A DNA stretch of 64,000 nucleotides, taken from NCBI RefSeq assembly GCF_019457915.1, contig NZ_JAHZSS010000003.1, positions 124,001 through 188,000 on the forward strand, written 5' to 3'. The notes beneath the pieces are model-generated. The model did not search any database, had not been told where the DNA came from, and saw only the letters and a list, made by a program, of their open reading frames with translations. The position numbers were made by a program, and so were the translations under genes. Source of the DNA: Neiella holothuriorum. Its GTDB lineage: Bacteria > Pseudomonadota > Gammaproteobacteria > Enterobacterales > Neiellaceae. Below are positions 43,484 through 54,398 of the stretch, in pieces. Position 1 is the first letter of the stretch. Each line of letters begins with the position of its first letter.

Positions 43484-43640
43484 CCCGACGCTCTCGGCCT
43501 TCGGCTCTTTCCGTACGGAATAAGTGTGTTGCTCGCGCTCGAAAGCGCCTGCGGAACTCGCCTTACAAAAAAACGTAAGACTCAAACAGTCCTCGGCTCT
43601 TCCTTTCGATCACTGCGCTACTCATCGATGGCGACGGGAA
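43484..43640. repeat. Element D, copy 2
   Basis: Matches copy 1, with extra bases around TTTCCGTACGGAA (43508–43520). Confidence 0.75.
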
Positions 43641-43686
43641 AAGGAGAACAGCGATTCATTTTAACTACATTGCTCGATCACCCAAT

Positions 43687-43895
43687 CCCCCTCATTGGCA
43701 TGAAGCCAATCTCAGGAACAAGCGCAAAACAAAGCGCTTGTTTGTCGTGCATGAATTGTTTGGATTTGGTGGGGGAGTTTAAACGCGTTCAAGCGTGACT
43801 TTTGTACGCCTGAGGTTGGGTGAGTGGTTTCCAATGCTGGGGCACACTTTCTTTTGCTTACTGTTCTTTGTGTGAGCAAAGAAAAGTAAGTCGCC
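43687..43895. repeat. 210-base element C, copy 3
   Basis: 556 bases after copy 2, 209 bases long, with more substitutions in the middle, but the terminal hairpin (43857–43890) is identical to the other copies. Confidence 0.8.
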
Positions 43896-44119
43896 GTTAG
43901 GGCGAAACCTTAGCTTGATTTCAACGCAAGCAGATGAACATGTCGCAACAAATAAAATATTGAGGCGTATCAGATCCCTACCTAACGAGATTAGGGTATG
44001 GTTTAGCAATTAACTTGTGCTGCACAATGCAGCCTAAAACTACCCTTACAAGGATTGGCAAGCTTGTAAGGTCACGCTAACAAACGGTTAGCTTTCATGG
44101 AAGTTTGGAGAAGGGAGTC

Positions 44120-45121
44120 ATGGGCGAAGAAATACTAGCGTATTTAGATCACAATATTCTAGATTCTATTCGTAAAGGCGATCCTCATAAAATTAAAGAG
44201 CTAGTCAGAGAGTTAAAGTTAACTCCAATATATTCATATGAAAATCTAAAAGAGATAAAAAGGTCAATAGGTTCTGAGGATATATTTCTGAATCTATTGA
44301 AACAACTCAAAGCAAAGTTTATAGAGCCGATCCTTGAGAGCAACCTCCTAACAGGTTCAGCGAAAATTCAAGACGTCGATATCTTTGATGTTTGGAAATG
44401 GTTCATTGAAAATGAAGACCCGATGCCTGAGTATGGATACGGCTTAACATCAATGTTAGAGAAGTTTTACGGTGGAAGAAGCGATGAAAGCTTTTCCGAT
44501 ATTTTTGTAAAGGGAAGTGAGGAGCTTAAAGTTCTCTTAAACGATGCATTAAAGAATATCACAGTTCAAGACTCTATCACTGAAGAGATGAGAGCAGCAA
44601 TCGAATCTCTACCTGATTTACTAAATGAACAGTATCAGCAAATTAGTCGAGAGTTAGATGGGCAGGAGCAATCTCCCGTAAAAGCTTTTGAAGCTGCTAC
44701 TGGGTTAGGTGCATTAGTCTTAAAAAACATTGAACCACCGAATGTAGTTGAAAAGGTATTTGAAAAAGTACAAAAAAGCATGGAAGGGCCAGAGTTAGAC
44801 ATTGATATATTCTTTGGTGTAAAACCACAGCCCTCTGAAGCAAACGGCGATAGAGAAAAGACTTTATCTGAAAAAGTAAACGGGATTTATCACCAACTAA
44901 ACTTCTTAGGCTATTACAGAGATACAGGCATGAAAACCCCTAGAGGGTTTGTGAGATCTTCTAGCGATATGACTCATGCAGGAGTGGCTTCATTTTGTCA
45001 CTTACTCTTATGCCGTGACGAAGGATTAGTGGTTAAAGCTGCAGCTGCATATGAGTATTTAGGTGTAAAAACCAAAATAGTGCACTTTCAAGCTAGCAAG
45101 AAAATTAACAAGGGCACGTAA
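44120..45121 (+). CDS. Orphan protein with PIN-like nuclease motifs
   Basis: A 333-residue protein I do not recognise as a named family. The N terminus has YLDHNILDSI (Asp10, Asn12) and YSYENLKEI (Glu41), and the C terminus SSDMTHAGVASFCHLLLCRDEGLVVKA (split: Asp283, His286, Asp300, Lys306) followed by YEYLGVKTKIV. This acidic arrangement is that of PIN-like ribonucleases, with a helical insertion of about 200 residues in between. The gene is AT-rich compared with its neighbours and stands alone between repeats and gltD. ATG 44120 follows GGAGAAGGGAG. It may be a defence or abortive-infection nuclease (inference). Confidence 0.6.
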   Translation: MGEEILAYLDHNILDSIRKGDPHKIKELVRELKLTPIYSYENLKEIKRSIGSEDIFLNLLKQLKAKFIEPILESNLLTGSAKIQDVDIFDVWKWFIENEDPMPEYGYGLTSMLEKFYGGRSDESFSDIFVKGSEELKVLLNDALKNITVQDSITEEMRAAIESLPDLLNEQYQQISRELDGQEQSPVKAFEAATGLGALVLKNIEPPNVVEKVFEKVQKSMEGPELDIDIFFGVKPQPSEANGDREKTLSEKVNGIYHQLNFLGYYRDTGMKTPRGFVRSSSDMTHAGVASFCHLLLCRDEGLVVKAAAAYEYLGVKTKIVHFQASKKINKGT

Positions 45122-45200
45122 CAGTTGGCCGCGTTCCTCTTCATTTCACATTATAGTCAACCATTACCAAACCTGTTGTTTAGGTGTTGATAAATAAACA

Positions 45201-45227
45201 AAAAAGCCGCTCAATGAGCGGCTTTTT
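45201..45227. terminator. Bidirectional terminator
   Basis: AAAAAGCCGCTC, short loop, GAGCGGCTTTTT between the PIN-like gene and the convergent gltD. Confidence 0.92.
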
Positions 45228-45257
45228 CAATTCAATGCTTGTGAAAGCAATTTGCAA

Positions 45258-46745
45258 TTAAGGCAAATAACTTTCACCCATCAAAAACGCATCAACTTCT
45301 CGTGCTGCGCGACGACCTTCGTCAATCGCCCAAACAATCAAACTTTGACCACGACGGGCGTCACCACAAGCAAACACGCCTTCAACATTGGTGTTGAATT
45401 CGTTGTATTCGGCTTTGGCATTACTGCGGCCATCTTGCTCAACGCTAAGTTGCTCAAGAATTTCCGCTTCTGGGCCGGTAAAGCCCATTGCCAAGAACAC
45501 TAAGTCTGCGTTCAGAACCTTTTCAGAGCCTGGAATTTCTTGTGGCGCGAATTGGCCTGCATCGTTGGTAACCCACTTGATATCAACGGTGTGAACGGCT
45601 TTCACGTTGCCGTTTTCATCGCCTTCAATCTTCTTGGTCATCACTTGGTAATGACGTGGATCATCGCCTTGGATGGCAATGGCTTCAGACTGACCGTAAT
45701 CAACCAACAAGGTCTTCGGCCATTCTGGCCACGGGTTGTTCTGAGCGCGTTCGTCAACTGGCTTTGGCATGATCTCAAGCTGAACCACATGGTTACATTT
45801 GTGGCGCAGTGAGGTGCCAACACAGTCAGTACCTGTATCACCACCACCGATGATCACGACATTCTTGCCTTCGGCATTGATGTAGTTGCCATCTTTGTGC
45901 TGTGAATCGAGCAGCGACTTGGTATTTTTACCCAAGAACTCCATGGCGAAGTGAACGCCGTTCAGTTCACGACCTTCTACCGGCAAGTCGCGTGGTTTAG
46001 TGGCGCCTGTGGCCAGTACCACGGAATCAAACTCGTCTTGCAGCTGCTTGGCTGGAATATCTTTGCCAATTTCCGTGTTGGTGACGAAGGTGATGCCTTC
46101 TTCTTTCAAAATATCGATGCGACGGTCAATGATGTGCTTTTCCAACTTCATGTTTGGAATGCCATACATCAACAAGCCACCAATGCGATCAGCTCGCTCA
46201 TATACCGTCACAAGGTGACCCGCTTTATTGAGCTGAGCAGCTGCAGCTAGACCCGCAGGGCCAGAGCCAACAATGGCTACTTTTTTACCGGTGCGTGCCG
46301 CAGGCGGCTCAGCAACCACCCAGCCTTCTTCGAATGCACGCTCAATGATCGCGTATTCGTGATGCTTGATGGTGACCGGTGGCGCATTGATACCCAATAC
46401 ACATGAACCTTCACAAGGAGCAGGGCACACACGGCCGGTAAACTCTGGGAAGTTATTTGTTTTGTGGAGGCGCTGAATCGCTTCTTTCCAGCGGCCGTGG
46501 TAAATCAAATCGTTCCACTCAGGGATCAAGTTGTTCACCGGGCAGCCAGCTACCTTCGGTGCAAAGCGGCTGTTACCGCTTTGACAGAATGGCACACCAC
46601 AGTCCATGCAACGCGACGCTTGTTGCTTGATGTCGTCTTCGAGCATGTGCTCATGAACTTCGCACCAGTCAATTAGGCGCTCAGCCGGATCGCGATCTGC
46701 AGGCAGAGCGCGGTCTACTTTTAAAAATCCAGTTGGATTACCCAT
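45258..46745 (-). CDS. gltD: Glutamate synthase small subunit GltD
   Basis: A 495-residue FAD/NADPH-binding subunit that supplies electrons to GltB. The N-terminal iron–sulfur domain shows CMDCGVPFC and [12 protein letters not shown] is bound by [21 protein letters not shown] and NADPH by [18 protein letters not shown]. GltBD makes two glutamates from glutamine and 2-oxoglutarate. Start behind GGAGGAGCG. It lies 13 bases after gltB on the same strand and they form one operon. Confidence 0.95.
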   Translation of the reverse strand: MGNPTGFLKVDRALPADRDPAERLIDWCEVHEHMLEDDIKQQASRCMDCGVPFCQSGNSRFAPKVAGCPVNNLIPEWNDLIYHGRWKEAIQRLHKTNNFPEFTGRVCPAPCEGSCVLGINAPPVTIKHHEYAIIERAFEEGWVVAEPPAARTGKKVAIVGSGPAGLAAAAQLNKAGHLVTVYERADRIGGLLMYGIPNMKLEKHIIDRRIDILKEEGITFVTNTEIGKDIPAKQLQDEFDSVVLATGATKPRDLPVEGRELNGVHFAMEFLGKNTKSLLDSQHKDGNYINAEGKNVVIIGGGDTGTDCVGTSLRHKCNHVVQLEIMPKPVDERAQNNPWPEWPKTLLVDYGQSEAIAIQGDDPRHYQVMTKKIEGDENGNVKAVHTVDIKWVTNDAGQFAPQEIPGSEKVLNADLVFLAMGFTGPEAEILEQLSVEQDGRSNAKAEYNEFNTNVEGVFACGDARRGQSLIVWAIDEGRRAAREVDAFLMGESYLP

Positions 46746-46758
46746 AATTCGCTCCTCC

Positions 46759-49700
46759 TTACTTCGCTAATGCGGCCATGTGCATATCAAATGCAGCGGC
46801 GGCAACGTCATTGTCAGTGTCATATTTGCCCGATGCGCGAGCTTGCTTCATGTACTCTTGCATCTGTTTGAAATCAACTGGCATGACTTTAACGAATTTG
46901 GCGATAGCTGCGTCCCAATCTGCAAGCAGATCGGCGGCTACGTCTGAATCGGTGTGCTTTTGATGTTTCTCAATCAACGCTTTCAGGCTAGCAATGTCTT
47001 CGCTATCTTCTAGCTTCTCGAGCTGCACCATTTCCATGTTGCACTTGCTGGCGAAGTCGCCGTTCACATCAAGCACATAAGCTTCACCACCACTCATACC
47101 TGCAGCGAAGTTACGGCCGGTTTCACCCAAGATAATGGCTTTACCACCGGTCATGTATTCACAACCATGGTCGCCCACACCTTCAACAACAGCGGTTACG
47201 CCTGAGTTACGAACGCAGAAACGTTCGCCGGCAATACCGCGGATGAAGGCTTCACCTGATGTGCCGCCAAAGAAGGCAACGTTACCAATCAGAATGTTCT
47301 TGCGTGGTTCGAATGGTGAAACTTTAGGTGGGTAAACCACCAGCTCGGCACCGGACAAACCTTTACCGAAGTAATCGTTGGCATCGCCTTCAAGTTCAAA
47401 GCGAACACCAGCGGCTGCGAAGGTACCAAAACTCTGACCGGCAGAGCCATTGAACTTCACGCTAATGGTGTCGTATGGCAAACCTTCGGCGCCGTATTTC
47501 TTACTGACTTCGTTGGAAATCATGGTGCCGACAGAGCGGTCGGTGTTGATGATTGGCATTTCAATGGCAACACGCTCGCCGCTCTCTAGGGCCGGTTGCG
47601 CTTGTTCAATGAGCTTGCGGTCAACAATGTCGTGGATCAAGTGCTTTTGAGCGATGCTGTTGTAAAGCGTTTCGCCTTCAGCGGCTTCTTCTTTGTGCAG
47701 CAGCGGCTTCAGATCAACGTGCTTGAATTTCCAGTGTTCAACATCTTGGCGAACGTCCAAACATTGGGTTTGGCCAACCATTTCTTCAATGCTGCGGAAA
47801 CCTAGCTCAGCCATGATTTCACGTAGGCCTTGAACCATCATGGTGAAGAAATTCACCACGTGCTCAACTTTACCGTTGTAACGCTCGCGCAGCTCTTTGT
47901 TTTGAGTCGCAATACCAACAGGGCAAGTGTTCAAGTGACACTTACGCATCATGGTACAACCTTCAACAATCAAAGCAGCGGTGGCGATCCCCCATTCCTC
48001 GGCGCCCAACAGGGTCGCTACAGCGAGGTCGCGCGGCGTCTTCATCTGGCCATCAGCCTGAACCGTAATACGGCTACGCAGACGGTTTTTAACCAGCGTT
48101 TGGTGTGTTTCAGCCAGACCCAACTCCCACGGCAGACCCGCGTGCTTGATGGAGCTTAGCGGCGATGCACCTGTACCACCGTCATAACCGGCAATCAGGA
48201 CCACATCGGCATAACCTTTACAAACACCGGCAGCAATGGTGCCAACGCCAGCTTCAGATACCAATTTCACATTGATACGGGCGTCGCGATTGGCATTTTT
48301 CAAGTCGTAGATCAGCTGAGCCAAATCTTCGATTGAGTAAATGTCGTGGTGTGGCGGTGGAGAAATCAGACCTACACCCGGTGTTGAACCACGGGTACGG
48401 CCAATCCATGCGTCAACCTTATGGCCCGGCAGCTGACCACCTTCACCAGGCTTAGCGCCTTGAGCCATTTTAATTTGGATTTCATCGGCATTCGTCAAGT
48501 AATGCGAGGTCACACCAAAGCGACCAGAAGCAACCTGCTTAATGCGCGACTTCATGCTGTCGCCATTGTCGAGCGGTTTAAAGCGGATTGGATCCTCACC
48601 ACCTTCACCCGAGTTGGACTTAGCGCCAATACGGTTCATGGCAATTGCCAAGGTGGTGTGTGCTTCCCACGAGATTGAGCCGAACGACATGGCACCGGTA
48701 GCGAAACGCTTGAAGATGTTTTCGGCCGGCTCTACTTCGCTAATGTCGATGGAAGGGCGATCGGACTTAATGTTCAGCAAGCCACGCAAGGTGAATGCTT
48801 CTGAAGACTGATCATCAACTTCTTTGGCGTATTCTTTGAATTGATCGTAGTTATTGTCAGCTGTCGAGTGCTGCAGCAAACGAATCGTTGTTGGGTTGAA
48901 TAGGTGACGCTCACCATCATGACGCCATGCATATTCACCACCAGTGGCCAGCACATCGTCAATGACGATACGGTTGGCAGCTGGGTAGCCTTCGCGGTGC
49001 GTTTTCAGCGCTTCAGCGGCGATTTCATCGAGTCCAACACCTTGAATACGGGTAACGGTACCTGTGAAGTATTGCTTAATCACTTGTGCGTTAACGCCCA
49101 GCGCTTCAAAGATTTGTGCGCCTTGGTATGACTGCAAGGTTGAAATACCCATCTTCGAGAAGATTTTCAACAAGCCAGAGCCAACAGCTTTGATGTACTT
49201 GCTCAGCACTTGCGAATCGCTTAACTCAGGGTCAATGACACCTTCGTTACGCATTTCATTAAGGGTTTCAATCGCCAAGTATGGGTTTACAGCAGAAGCG
49301 CCGTAACCAATCAAGGTGGCAAAGTGGTGAGTTTCACGAGCGTCTGCAGCTTCAACAATGATGTCAGCTTTAGCGCGCAGGCCGTTTTTAATCAGGTAGT
49401 GGTGAACCGCCGCAGTTGCCAACAATGAAGGAATGGCTGCGTGATCGGTATTGGCATTGCGATCGCTTAAGATCAAAATGCTGTAGCCATCATTCACTGC
49501 GTCTTTGGCGTAACGGCAAAGCTTGTCGATGGCTTTTTCCATTTCACCGGCATCGCCGCTGGCGTTAAACAGCGCATCGAGCGATTTGGCTTGCATGTGG
49601 TTGTGATCAACCAACTTCAGCTTCATCAACTGCTCGTTTGATAAAACAGGCTGTTTGATTTCAATCTTGTGGCAGTGCTCTGGTGTTTCTGACAACAGGT

Positions 49701-51357
49701 TTTTGTTGGCACCAACATAAGTGCGCAACGACATCACCATTTCTTCCCGAATCGGATCGATTGGTGGGTTGGTCACCTGTGCGAACAACTGCTTAAAGTA
49801 GTTAGATAAATGTTGTGGACGGTCAGATAACACGGCTAGTGGGTTATCTGCACCCATGGCGCCGAGTGGCTCTTTGGCCGTGCTCACCATTTGCGCGAGG
49901 ATCACGTTGAGATCTTCGTGGGTGTAGCCCGCGGCTTTCTGACGCATACGCAACGGCAGCAATGCTGGTTGCTGCTCAACGGTGCTTGGTGTTGGCAGAT
50001 CATCAAGCACGATCTTGTTTTGCTCTAGCCATTCGCCGTAAGGCTGGCGAGAGCAGATATCGGCTTTCACTTCATCGTCCGCAATGATGCGGCCTTGTTT
50101 CAAGTCAGCAATGAAGATTTTACCCGGCTGCAAACGACCTTTTTTAACGACCGACGCAGGATCAACACATAAGGTGCCGGTTTCAGAGCCCATGACCACC
50201 ATGTCATCTTTGGTCACGAGGTAACGAGAAGGACGCAGACCGTTACGGTCAAGGGTGGCACCAATCACTTCACCATCAGTGAAAGAGACTGACGCTGGAC
50301 CATCCCATGGCTCCATGATGCAGGCGTAATATTCATAGAACGCGCGTTTAACGGCATCCATGTTTTCTTGTGTTTGCCATGCTTCTGGCACCAGCATCAT
50401 CATGACTTGCGCCAGTGGACGACCGCTCATAACCAGCAGCTCAACCGTCATATCAAGGTTGGCAGAGTCTGAGTTGTCGCGGTTACACACCGGATACAGC
50501 ATGGCCAACTCTTCTTTTGAGAAGGCTACTGAGTCAAACAGTGCTTCGCGGGCAGCCATCCAGTTGACGTTACCTTTTACGGTATTGATCTCACCGTTGT
50601 GAGACATGAAACGGAATGGCTGGGCACGACGCCAAGCTGGGAAAGTATTTGTCGAGAAACGAGAGTGGAACATGGCCAGTGCCGATGTCACTTTGTCGTT
50701 TTGCAAATCTAAGTAGTATTCACGCACCTGCGCGGTGGTGAATTGCCCTTTGTAAACCACAGTCTTGTTGGACAAAGAAGCAATATAGAACTCGTCTTTT
50801 TCACGCGAAATGGTCGAGTTAATTAAATGCGCAGCATATTTACGCAAGACAAATAGCTTACGTTGAAATTCTTTTTGGTTGAGCGAGTAGGGCTTAACAA
50901 TAAAAGCCTGCTCAATACGCGGCTCAGTTTTTTTAGAAGCCTGACCCAGACCTGAATTGTCGCCAGGTACATGACGGTAACCTACAACTTCTAAGCCTAG
51001 TTTTTTGGCGCTATCTTCAAAGACGTTACGGCACTGTGTTGCCGTTTTTTCGTCTTGTGGGAAGAACATCATACCCACGCCGTAATTACCAAAGGCCGGT
51101 AGTTTAATACCCAATGGCTTCACTTCTTCAACGAGGAAGTCATGAGGAATTTGAATTAAAATACCAGCACCATCGCCCGAGCGAACGTCATAACCGGTAC
51201 CGCCTCGGTGCTCCATGCAAGTCAGCATGGTCAGGGCGTTTTCGATAATGTCGTGGGACTTTTGGCCTTTTAAGTTGGCAACAAAGCCGATGCCACAGGC
51301 ATCGTGTTCAAAATCCGGGCGATAAAGGCCGTCAGTTGAAACGTTATGTTGGGTCAT
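46759..51357 (-). CDS. gltB: Glutamate synthase large subunit GltB
   Basis: A 1532-residue enzyme with an N-terminal glutamine amidotransferase domain whose nucleophile Cys lies in HDACGIGF after a short propeptide, a central domain, the FMN/Fe–S synthase domain with [11 protein letters not shown] and [13 protein letters not shown], and a C-terminal beta-helix ([27 protein letters not shown]). Complete by length. Ammonia made from glutamine is channelled to 2-oxoglutarate. First gene of the gltBD operon; its upstream region is 479 bases. Confidence 0.95.
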   Translation of the reverse strand: MTQHNVSTDGLYRPDFEHDACGIGFVANLKGQKSHDIIENALTMLTCMEHRGGTGYDVRSGDGAGILIQIPHDFLVEEVKPLGIKLPAFGNYGVGMMFFPQDEKTATQCRNVFEDSAKKLGLEVVGYRHVPGDNSGLGQASKKTEPRIEQAFIVKPYSLNQKEFQRKLFVLRKYAAHLINSTISREKDEFYIASLSNKTVVYKGQFTTAQVREYYLDLQNDKVTSALAMFHSRFSTNTFPAWRRAQPFRFMSHNGEINTVKGNVNWMAAREALFDSVAFSKEELAMLYPVCNRDNSDSANLDMTVELLVMSGRPLAQVMMMLVPEAWQTQENMDAVKRAFYEYYACIMEPWDGPASVSFTDGEVIGATLDRNGLRPSRYLVTKDDMVVMGSETGTLCVDPASVVKKGRLQPGKIFIADLKQGRIIADDEVKADICSRQPYGEWLEQNKIVLDDLPTPSTVEQQPALLPLRMRQKAAGYTHEDLNVILAQMVSTAKEPLGAMGADNPLAVLSDRPQHLSNYFKQLFAQVTNPPIDPIREEMVMSLRTYVGANKNLLSETPEHCHKIEIKQPVLSNEQLMKLKLVDHNHMQAKSLDALFNASGDAGEMEKAIDKLCRYAKDAVNDGYSILILSDRNANTDHAAIPSLLATAAVHHYLIKNGLRAKADIIVEAADARETHHFATLIGYGASAVNPYLAIETLNEMRNEGVIDPELSDSQVLSKYIKAVGSGLLKIFSKMGISTLQSYQGAQIFEALGVNAQVIKQYFTGTVTRIQGVGLDEIAAEALKTHREGYPAANRIVIDDVLATGGEYAWRHDGERHLFNPTTIRLLQHSTADNNYDQFKEYAKEVDDQSSEAFTLRGLLNIKSDRPSIDISEVEPAENIFKRFATGAMSFGSISWEAHTTLAIAMNRIGAKSNSGEGGEDPIRFKPLDNGDSMKSRIKQVASGRFGVTSHYLTNADEIQIKMAQGAKPGEGGQLPGHKVDAWIGRTRGSTPGVGLISPPPHHDIYSIEDLAQLIYDLKNANRDARINVKLVSEAGVGTIAAGVCKGYADVVLIAGYDGGTGASPLSSIKHAGLPWELGLAETHQTLVKNRLRSRITVQADGQMKTPRDLAVATLLGAEEWGIATAALIVEGCTMMRKCHLNTCPVGIATQNKELRERYNGKVEHVVNFFTMMVQGLREIMAELGFRSIEEMVGQTQCLDVRQDVEHWKFKHVDLKPLLHKEEAAEGETLYNSIAQKHLIHDIVDRKLIEQAQPALESGERVAIEMPIINTDRSVGTMISNEVSKKYGAEGLPYDTISVKFNGSAGQSFGTFAAAGVRFELEGDANDYFGKGLSGAELVVYPPKVSPFEPRKNILIGNVAFFGGTSGEAFIRGIAGERFCVRNSGVTAVVEGVGDHGCEYMTGGKAIILGETGRNFAAGMSGGEAYVLDVNGDFASKCNMEMVQLEKLEDSEDIASLKALIEKHQKHTDSDVAADLLADWDAAIAKFVKVMPVDFKQMQEYMKQARASGKYDTDNDVAAAAFDMHMAALAK

Positions 51358-51836
51358 AGTGGTTCCCGTCTGTTAATTGCTCCAAGTACTTCGAGCGGAG
51401 CAAGTTGCTTTCCAAAATTCATCATGCAGTGGCGGGCTAACCCTATTAAGCAAGCGGCCTGCAGCACGAATGAAAATTTACTAATTCCAATTTTATCTCA
51501 GCGGATTGTTATGGTTGATTATGTTGCCGCTGACGATCACGCGCACATTATGCACATTTTTCGACTAAAAGCTCGGCTTTGACCGAATGCATTGTGAATA
51601 TTTATGCGCTTTTAAGTGAATGGCGTACAAGACCAGATTTTCACTCGTATCACAAGTAAAAAAACAACTTATGTTGAGCTAGATCTATCAGCTTGAGTGC
51701 ATCTAGAAGCCCGAAAGTCCATTAAAAGGCTTAGCCATCAAGCTTCGCGAAGGCATTCAATTGGTTAACTCGATGTAAAAATTGAAAACACACAAATGAA
51801 TAAGATTGCAGTTTAGTGTGCATTTTTTATGCGGGT
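51358..51836. promoter_or_regulatory. gltB upstream region, gene-free
   Basis: 479 bases between the gltB start and the bioA stop on the same strand. It must hold the gltBD promoter. A TCAGCGG/CCGCTGA inverted repeat lies at 51498–51533 with 22 bases between. No clear terminator follows bioA and no site was recognised. Confidence 0.45.
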
Positions 51837-53138
51837 TTAGCTTTTAGCCAGGGCGTTATGGATAGCGCCAGTGAGCTGGCTTAACTGCTCTGATGAGATG
51901 ACATACGGCGGCATCACATAAGCTAATTTACCAAATGGCCGAATCCAAGCTCCGTTTGCTATGACGTTGGCCTGTAACGCTGCCACGTCAATGGGCTGAT
52001 GCATTTCGATGACGCCAATTGCACCCATCACGCGAACATCTGCCACGCCTTCAAGATCGGCACAAGGCGCTAGTTGTGTTCGTAATTGTGACTCTATGGC
52101 TGCAACGCGTTGCTGCCATGGCGAACGAAGCAGCAAATCGATACTGGCATTGGCAACCGCACAAGCTAACGGGTTGCCCATAAAGGTAGGGCCGTGCATG
52201 AATACGCCAGCCGCCGACTGGCAGACGGTTTGTGCCACATCATGGCTGCACAAGGTCGCCGCTAAAGACAAGGTACCGCCAGTTAGCGCTTTGCCAATAC
52301 ACATGATATCTGGGGTGATGTTGGCGTGTTCAACGGCAAATAGTTTGCCGGTGCGGCCGAAGCCGGTGGCAATTTCGTCAGTGATCAGCAATACCTGATG
52401 TTCATCGCACAAACGGCGAATGTGCTGCAAATATTGTGGGTTGTAAAAGCGCATGCCGCCGGCGCCTTGCACCACGGGCTCAATAATAAATGCTGCCACG
52501 CTGTCGCTATGGCTTATAAAGGCTTGCTCAAGCTCAACTAGCCAGTCATCACTCAGTGCCGCATCAATTCCTTGTGGTGGCGCCGGTAGAAATAAGGCTT
52601 GTGGTAGAACGTCACTAAACAAACTGTGCATACCATTAACCGGATCGCAGACCGACATGGCGCCAAAAGTGTCGCCGTGGTAGCCGTTGCGAACTGTTAT
52701 GAAGCGAGATTTTTGAGGCTGCCGCGCACCGTGCCAATATTGGAGCGCCATTTTCATGGCCACTTCGACGCTGACCGAGCCCGAGTCGGACAGAAACACG
52801 CGCTGCATTGGCTCTGGCGATAGCGCTACGAGCTTTTTACACAGTTCGATAGCGGGTTGGTGTGTCAGCCCACCAAACATCACGTGACTCATCTGACTAA
52901 TTTGGTGTTCAATGGCGTGATTTATTTCAGCCACGTTATAACCATGGATTGCGCTCCACCAACTGGCCATACCATCAATCAATTTGGTTCCGTCGGCTAA
53001 TTCAATCTGACAGCCAGAAGCGCTGCGCACCGGGTAGTTTTCGACTTGCGGATCAGCGGCAGAATAAGGATGCCAGACGTGTTGGCGGTCAAACTGCATG
53101 TCAGTATCGGACGTTGGTTGCTGTTTTGGTTTGGTCAT
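51837..53138 (-). CDS. bioA: Adenosylmethionine–8-amino-7-oxononanoate aminotransferase BioA
   Basis: A 433-residue class III PLP aminotransferase that converts KAPA to DAPA with SAM as amino donor. Key segments are [71 protein letters not shown] and the PLP Lys in CIGKALTGG. Divergent from bioB, as in many gammaproteobacteria. The Met14 codon at 53099 is a possible alternative start. Confidence 0.93.
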   Translation of the reverse strand: MTKPKQQPTSDTDMQFDRQHVWHPYSAADPQVENYPVRSASGCQIELADGTKLIDGMASWWSAIHGYNVAEINHAIEHQISQMSHVMFGGLTHQPAIELCKKLVALSPEPMQRVFLSDSGSVSVEVAMKMALQYWHGARQPQKSRFITVRNGYHGDTFGAMSVCDPVNGMHSLFSDVLPQALFLPAPPQGIDAALSDDWLVELEQAFISHSDSVAAFIIEPVVQGAGGMRFYNPQYLQHIRRLCDEHQVLLITDEIATGFGRTGKLFAVEHANITPDIMCIGKALTGGTLSLAATLCSHDVAQTVCQSAAGVFMHGPTFMGNPLACAVANASIDLLLRSPWQQRVAAIESQLRTQLAPCADLEGVADVRVMGAIGVIEMHQPIDVAALQANVIANGAWIRPFGKLAYVMPPYVISSEQLSQLTGAIHNALAKS

Positions 53139-53246
53139 AAATTGAACGCTAGTTAACGTGAGGGGCTAAATTGCCGTTGACTGCGGAGGGCGTGTCGCTA
53201 GACTAGCGATCAGACCTAGCTATTGCAACTCTTTAAGGAAGCTTCC
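53139..53246. promoter_or_regulatory. bioA–bioB divergent promoter region
   Basis: 108 bases between the starts. CGCTAG-A-CTAGCG (53196–53208) is a 13-base palindrome; the classical BirA operator of E. coli (TTGTAAACC with its complement) was not found. Whether the palindrome binds BirA or another regulator is open. Confidence 0.4.
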
Positions 53247-54305
53247 ATGGCCGCTCAAGCCTCGTTTGGTACCATTCGTAATGATTGGACGTTGGAGCAA
53301 GTCAACGCCTTGTTTCAAATGCCATTTAATGATCTGTTGTTTCAAGCTCAGACGGTGCATCGCCAGCATTTTAACCCTAATGAAGTACAAGTCAGCACGC
53401 TATTGTCGATTAAGACAGGTGCTTGCCCTGAAGATTGCAGCTATTGCCCACAGAGTGCACGTCACAATACCGATCTTGAGACTGAAAAGTTGATGGAAGT
53501 ACAAGAAGTTTTGAACAAAGCGAATGAAGCCAAACAGTCTGGTAGTTCTCGCTTCTGTATGGGCGCCGCATGGCGTAACCCGCGTGACCGTGACATGCCG
53601 TACATCATCAAGATGATTGAAGGTGTAAAGGAAATGGGCCTAGAAACTTGCATGACGCTGGGCATGCTAACCAAAGATCAAGCACAAACCTTGGCTGATG
53701 CCGGTCTTGATTACTACAACCATAACTTAGATACCTCGCCGGAGTTTTACGGTGAAATCATCACCACGCGAACCTACCAAGATCGTTTGAACACCCTAGA
53801 TAATGTGCGCGATGCGGGCATGAACGTTTGTTCTGGCGGGATTGTAGGGATGGGCGAAACGGCCAATGATCGCTCCGGTTTGTTGATGGCTTTGGCCAAC
53901 CTTGATCAACAACCTGACAGTGTGCCGATTAACATGTTAGTCAAAGTTGACGGTACGCCGTTGGCAGAAAATGAAGCGGCTGAAATTGATCATTTTGAGT
54001 TTATTCGTACCATTGCAGTGGCGCGCATCATGATGCCTAAATCGTTTGTTCGATTAAGTGCTGGCCGAGAAGAAATGAATGAGCAAATGCAAGCGATGTG
54101 CTTTTTTGCCGGCGCTAATAGCATCTTCTATGGCTGTAAGTTGTTGACTACCGATAATCCCGATGAAGATTTCGACAAAGCGTTATTTAAACGACTCGGC
54201 ATCAACTCTGAGATGACCAAGGGGTATAGCGATGAAGTTGAGCAATATGTGATTGAACAAGCCGTCAAAGACAAACAAACGGCCGGCATGTTCTACGAAG
54301 CATAA
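53247..54305 (+). CDS. bioB: Biotin synthase BioB
   Basis: A 352-residue radical SAM enzyme that inserts sulfur into dethiobiotin. The SAM cluster motif is [10 protein letters not shown], and [18 protein letters not shown] and [13 protein letters not shown] are characteristic. The start is ATG 53247 (MAAQASFG) because AAGGAAG lies in front; an upstream in-frame codon adds eight residues unlike the family. First gene of bioB–bioF–bioC–bioD, separated from bioF by about 90 bases. Confidence 0.95.
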   Translation: MAAQASFGTIRNDWTLEQVNALFQMPFNDLLFQAQTVHRQHFNPNEVQVSTLLSIKTGACPEDCSYCPQSARHNTDLETEKLMEVQEVLNKANEAKQSGSSRFCMGAAWRNPRDRDMPYIIKMIEGVKEMGLETCMTLGMLTKDQAQTLADAGLDYYNHNLDTSPEFYGEIITTRTYQDRLNTLDNVRDAGMNVCSGGIVGMGETANDRSGLLMALANLDQQPDSVPINMLVKVDGTPLAENEAAEIDHFEFIRTIAVARIMMPKSFVRLSAGREEMNEQMQAMCFFAGANSIFYGCKLLTTDNPDEDFDKALFKRLGINSEMTKGYSDEVEQYVIEQAVKDKQTAGMFYEA

Positions 54306-54398
54306 CGCGGTTAATTATCTGCTTTTGTTGGCCGCTCAAATGCGGCCATTAAATTGAAGCTAGCGCTTCGTTTATCATTAATAACGACCTATCTATCG

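Larger units (their letters stand above)
41987..44119. repeat. 2.1-kb gene-free tandem repeat region
   Basis: The interval holds no credible gene: every frame here is short and follows the repeats. It is built from four elements listed separately: a 31-base hairpin, a hairpin pair of about 100 bases, a 210-base element present three times at an exact spacing of 556 bases, and a 145–157-base element present twice. The units run element C (210), B (100), D (about 150), and the third unit stops after C. No transposase, integrase or attachment site is seen within. Confidence 0.85.

Noticed and set aside
42090..43895. CRISPR array or integron attC series
   Set aside because: The period is 556 bases, the repeats are far longer than CRISPR repeats, and no integrase, cas or cassette genes are present.
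42580..44009. Short frames of 60–90 codons in the repeat region, several on the minus strand with similar ends (HTKNSKQKKV-like, TFKLAHQIQTSS-like)
   Set aside because: They coincide with element C copies and the hairpin; their similarity reflects the DNA repeat, not a protein family.
53139..53246. BirA operator between bioA and bioB
   Set aside because: The canonical TTGTAAACC inverted half-sites are not found; only a 13-base palindrome is present.
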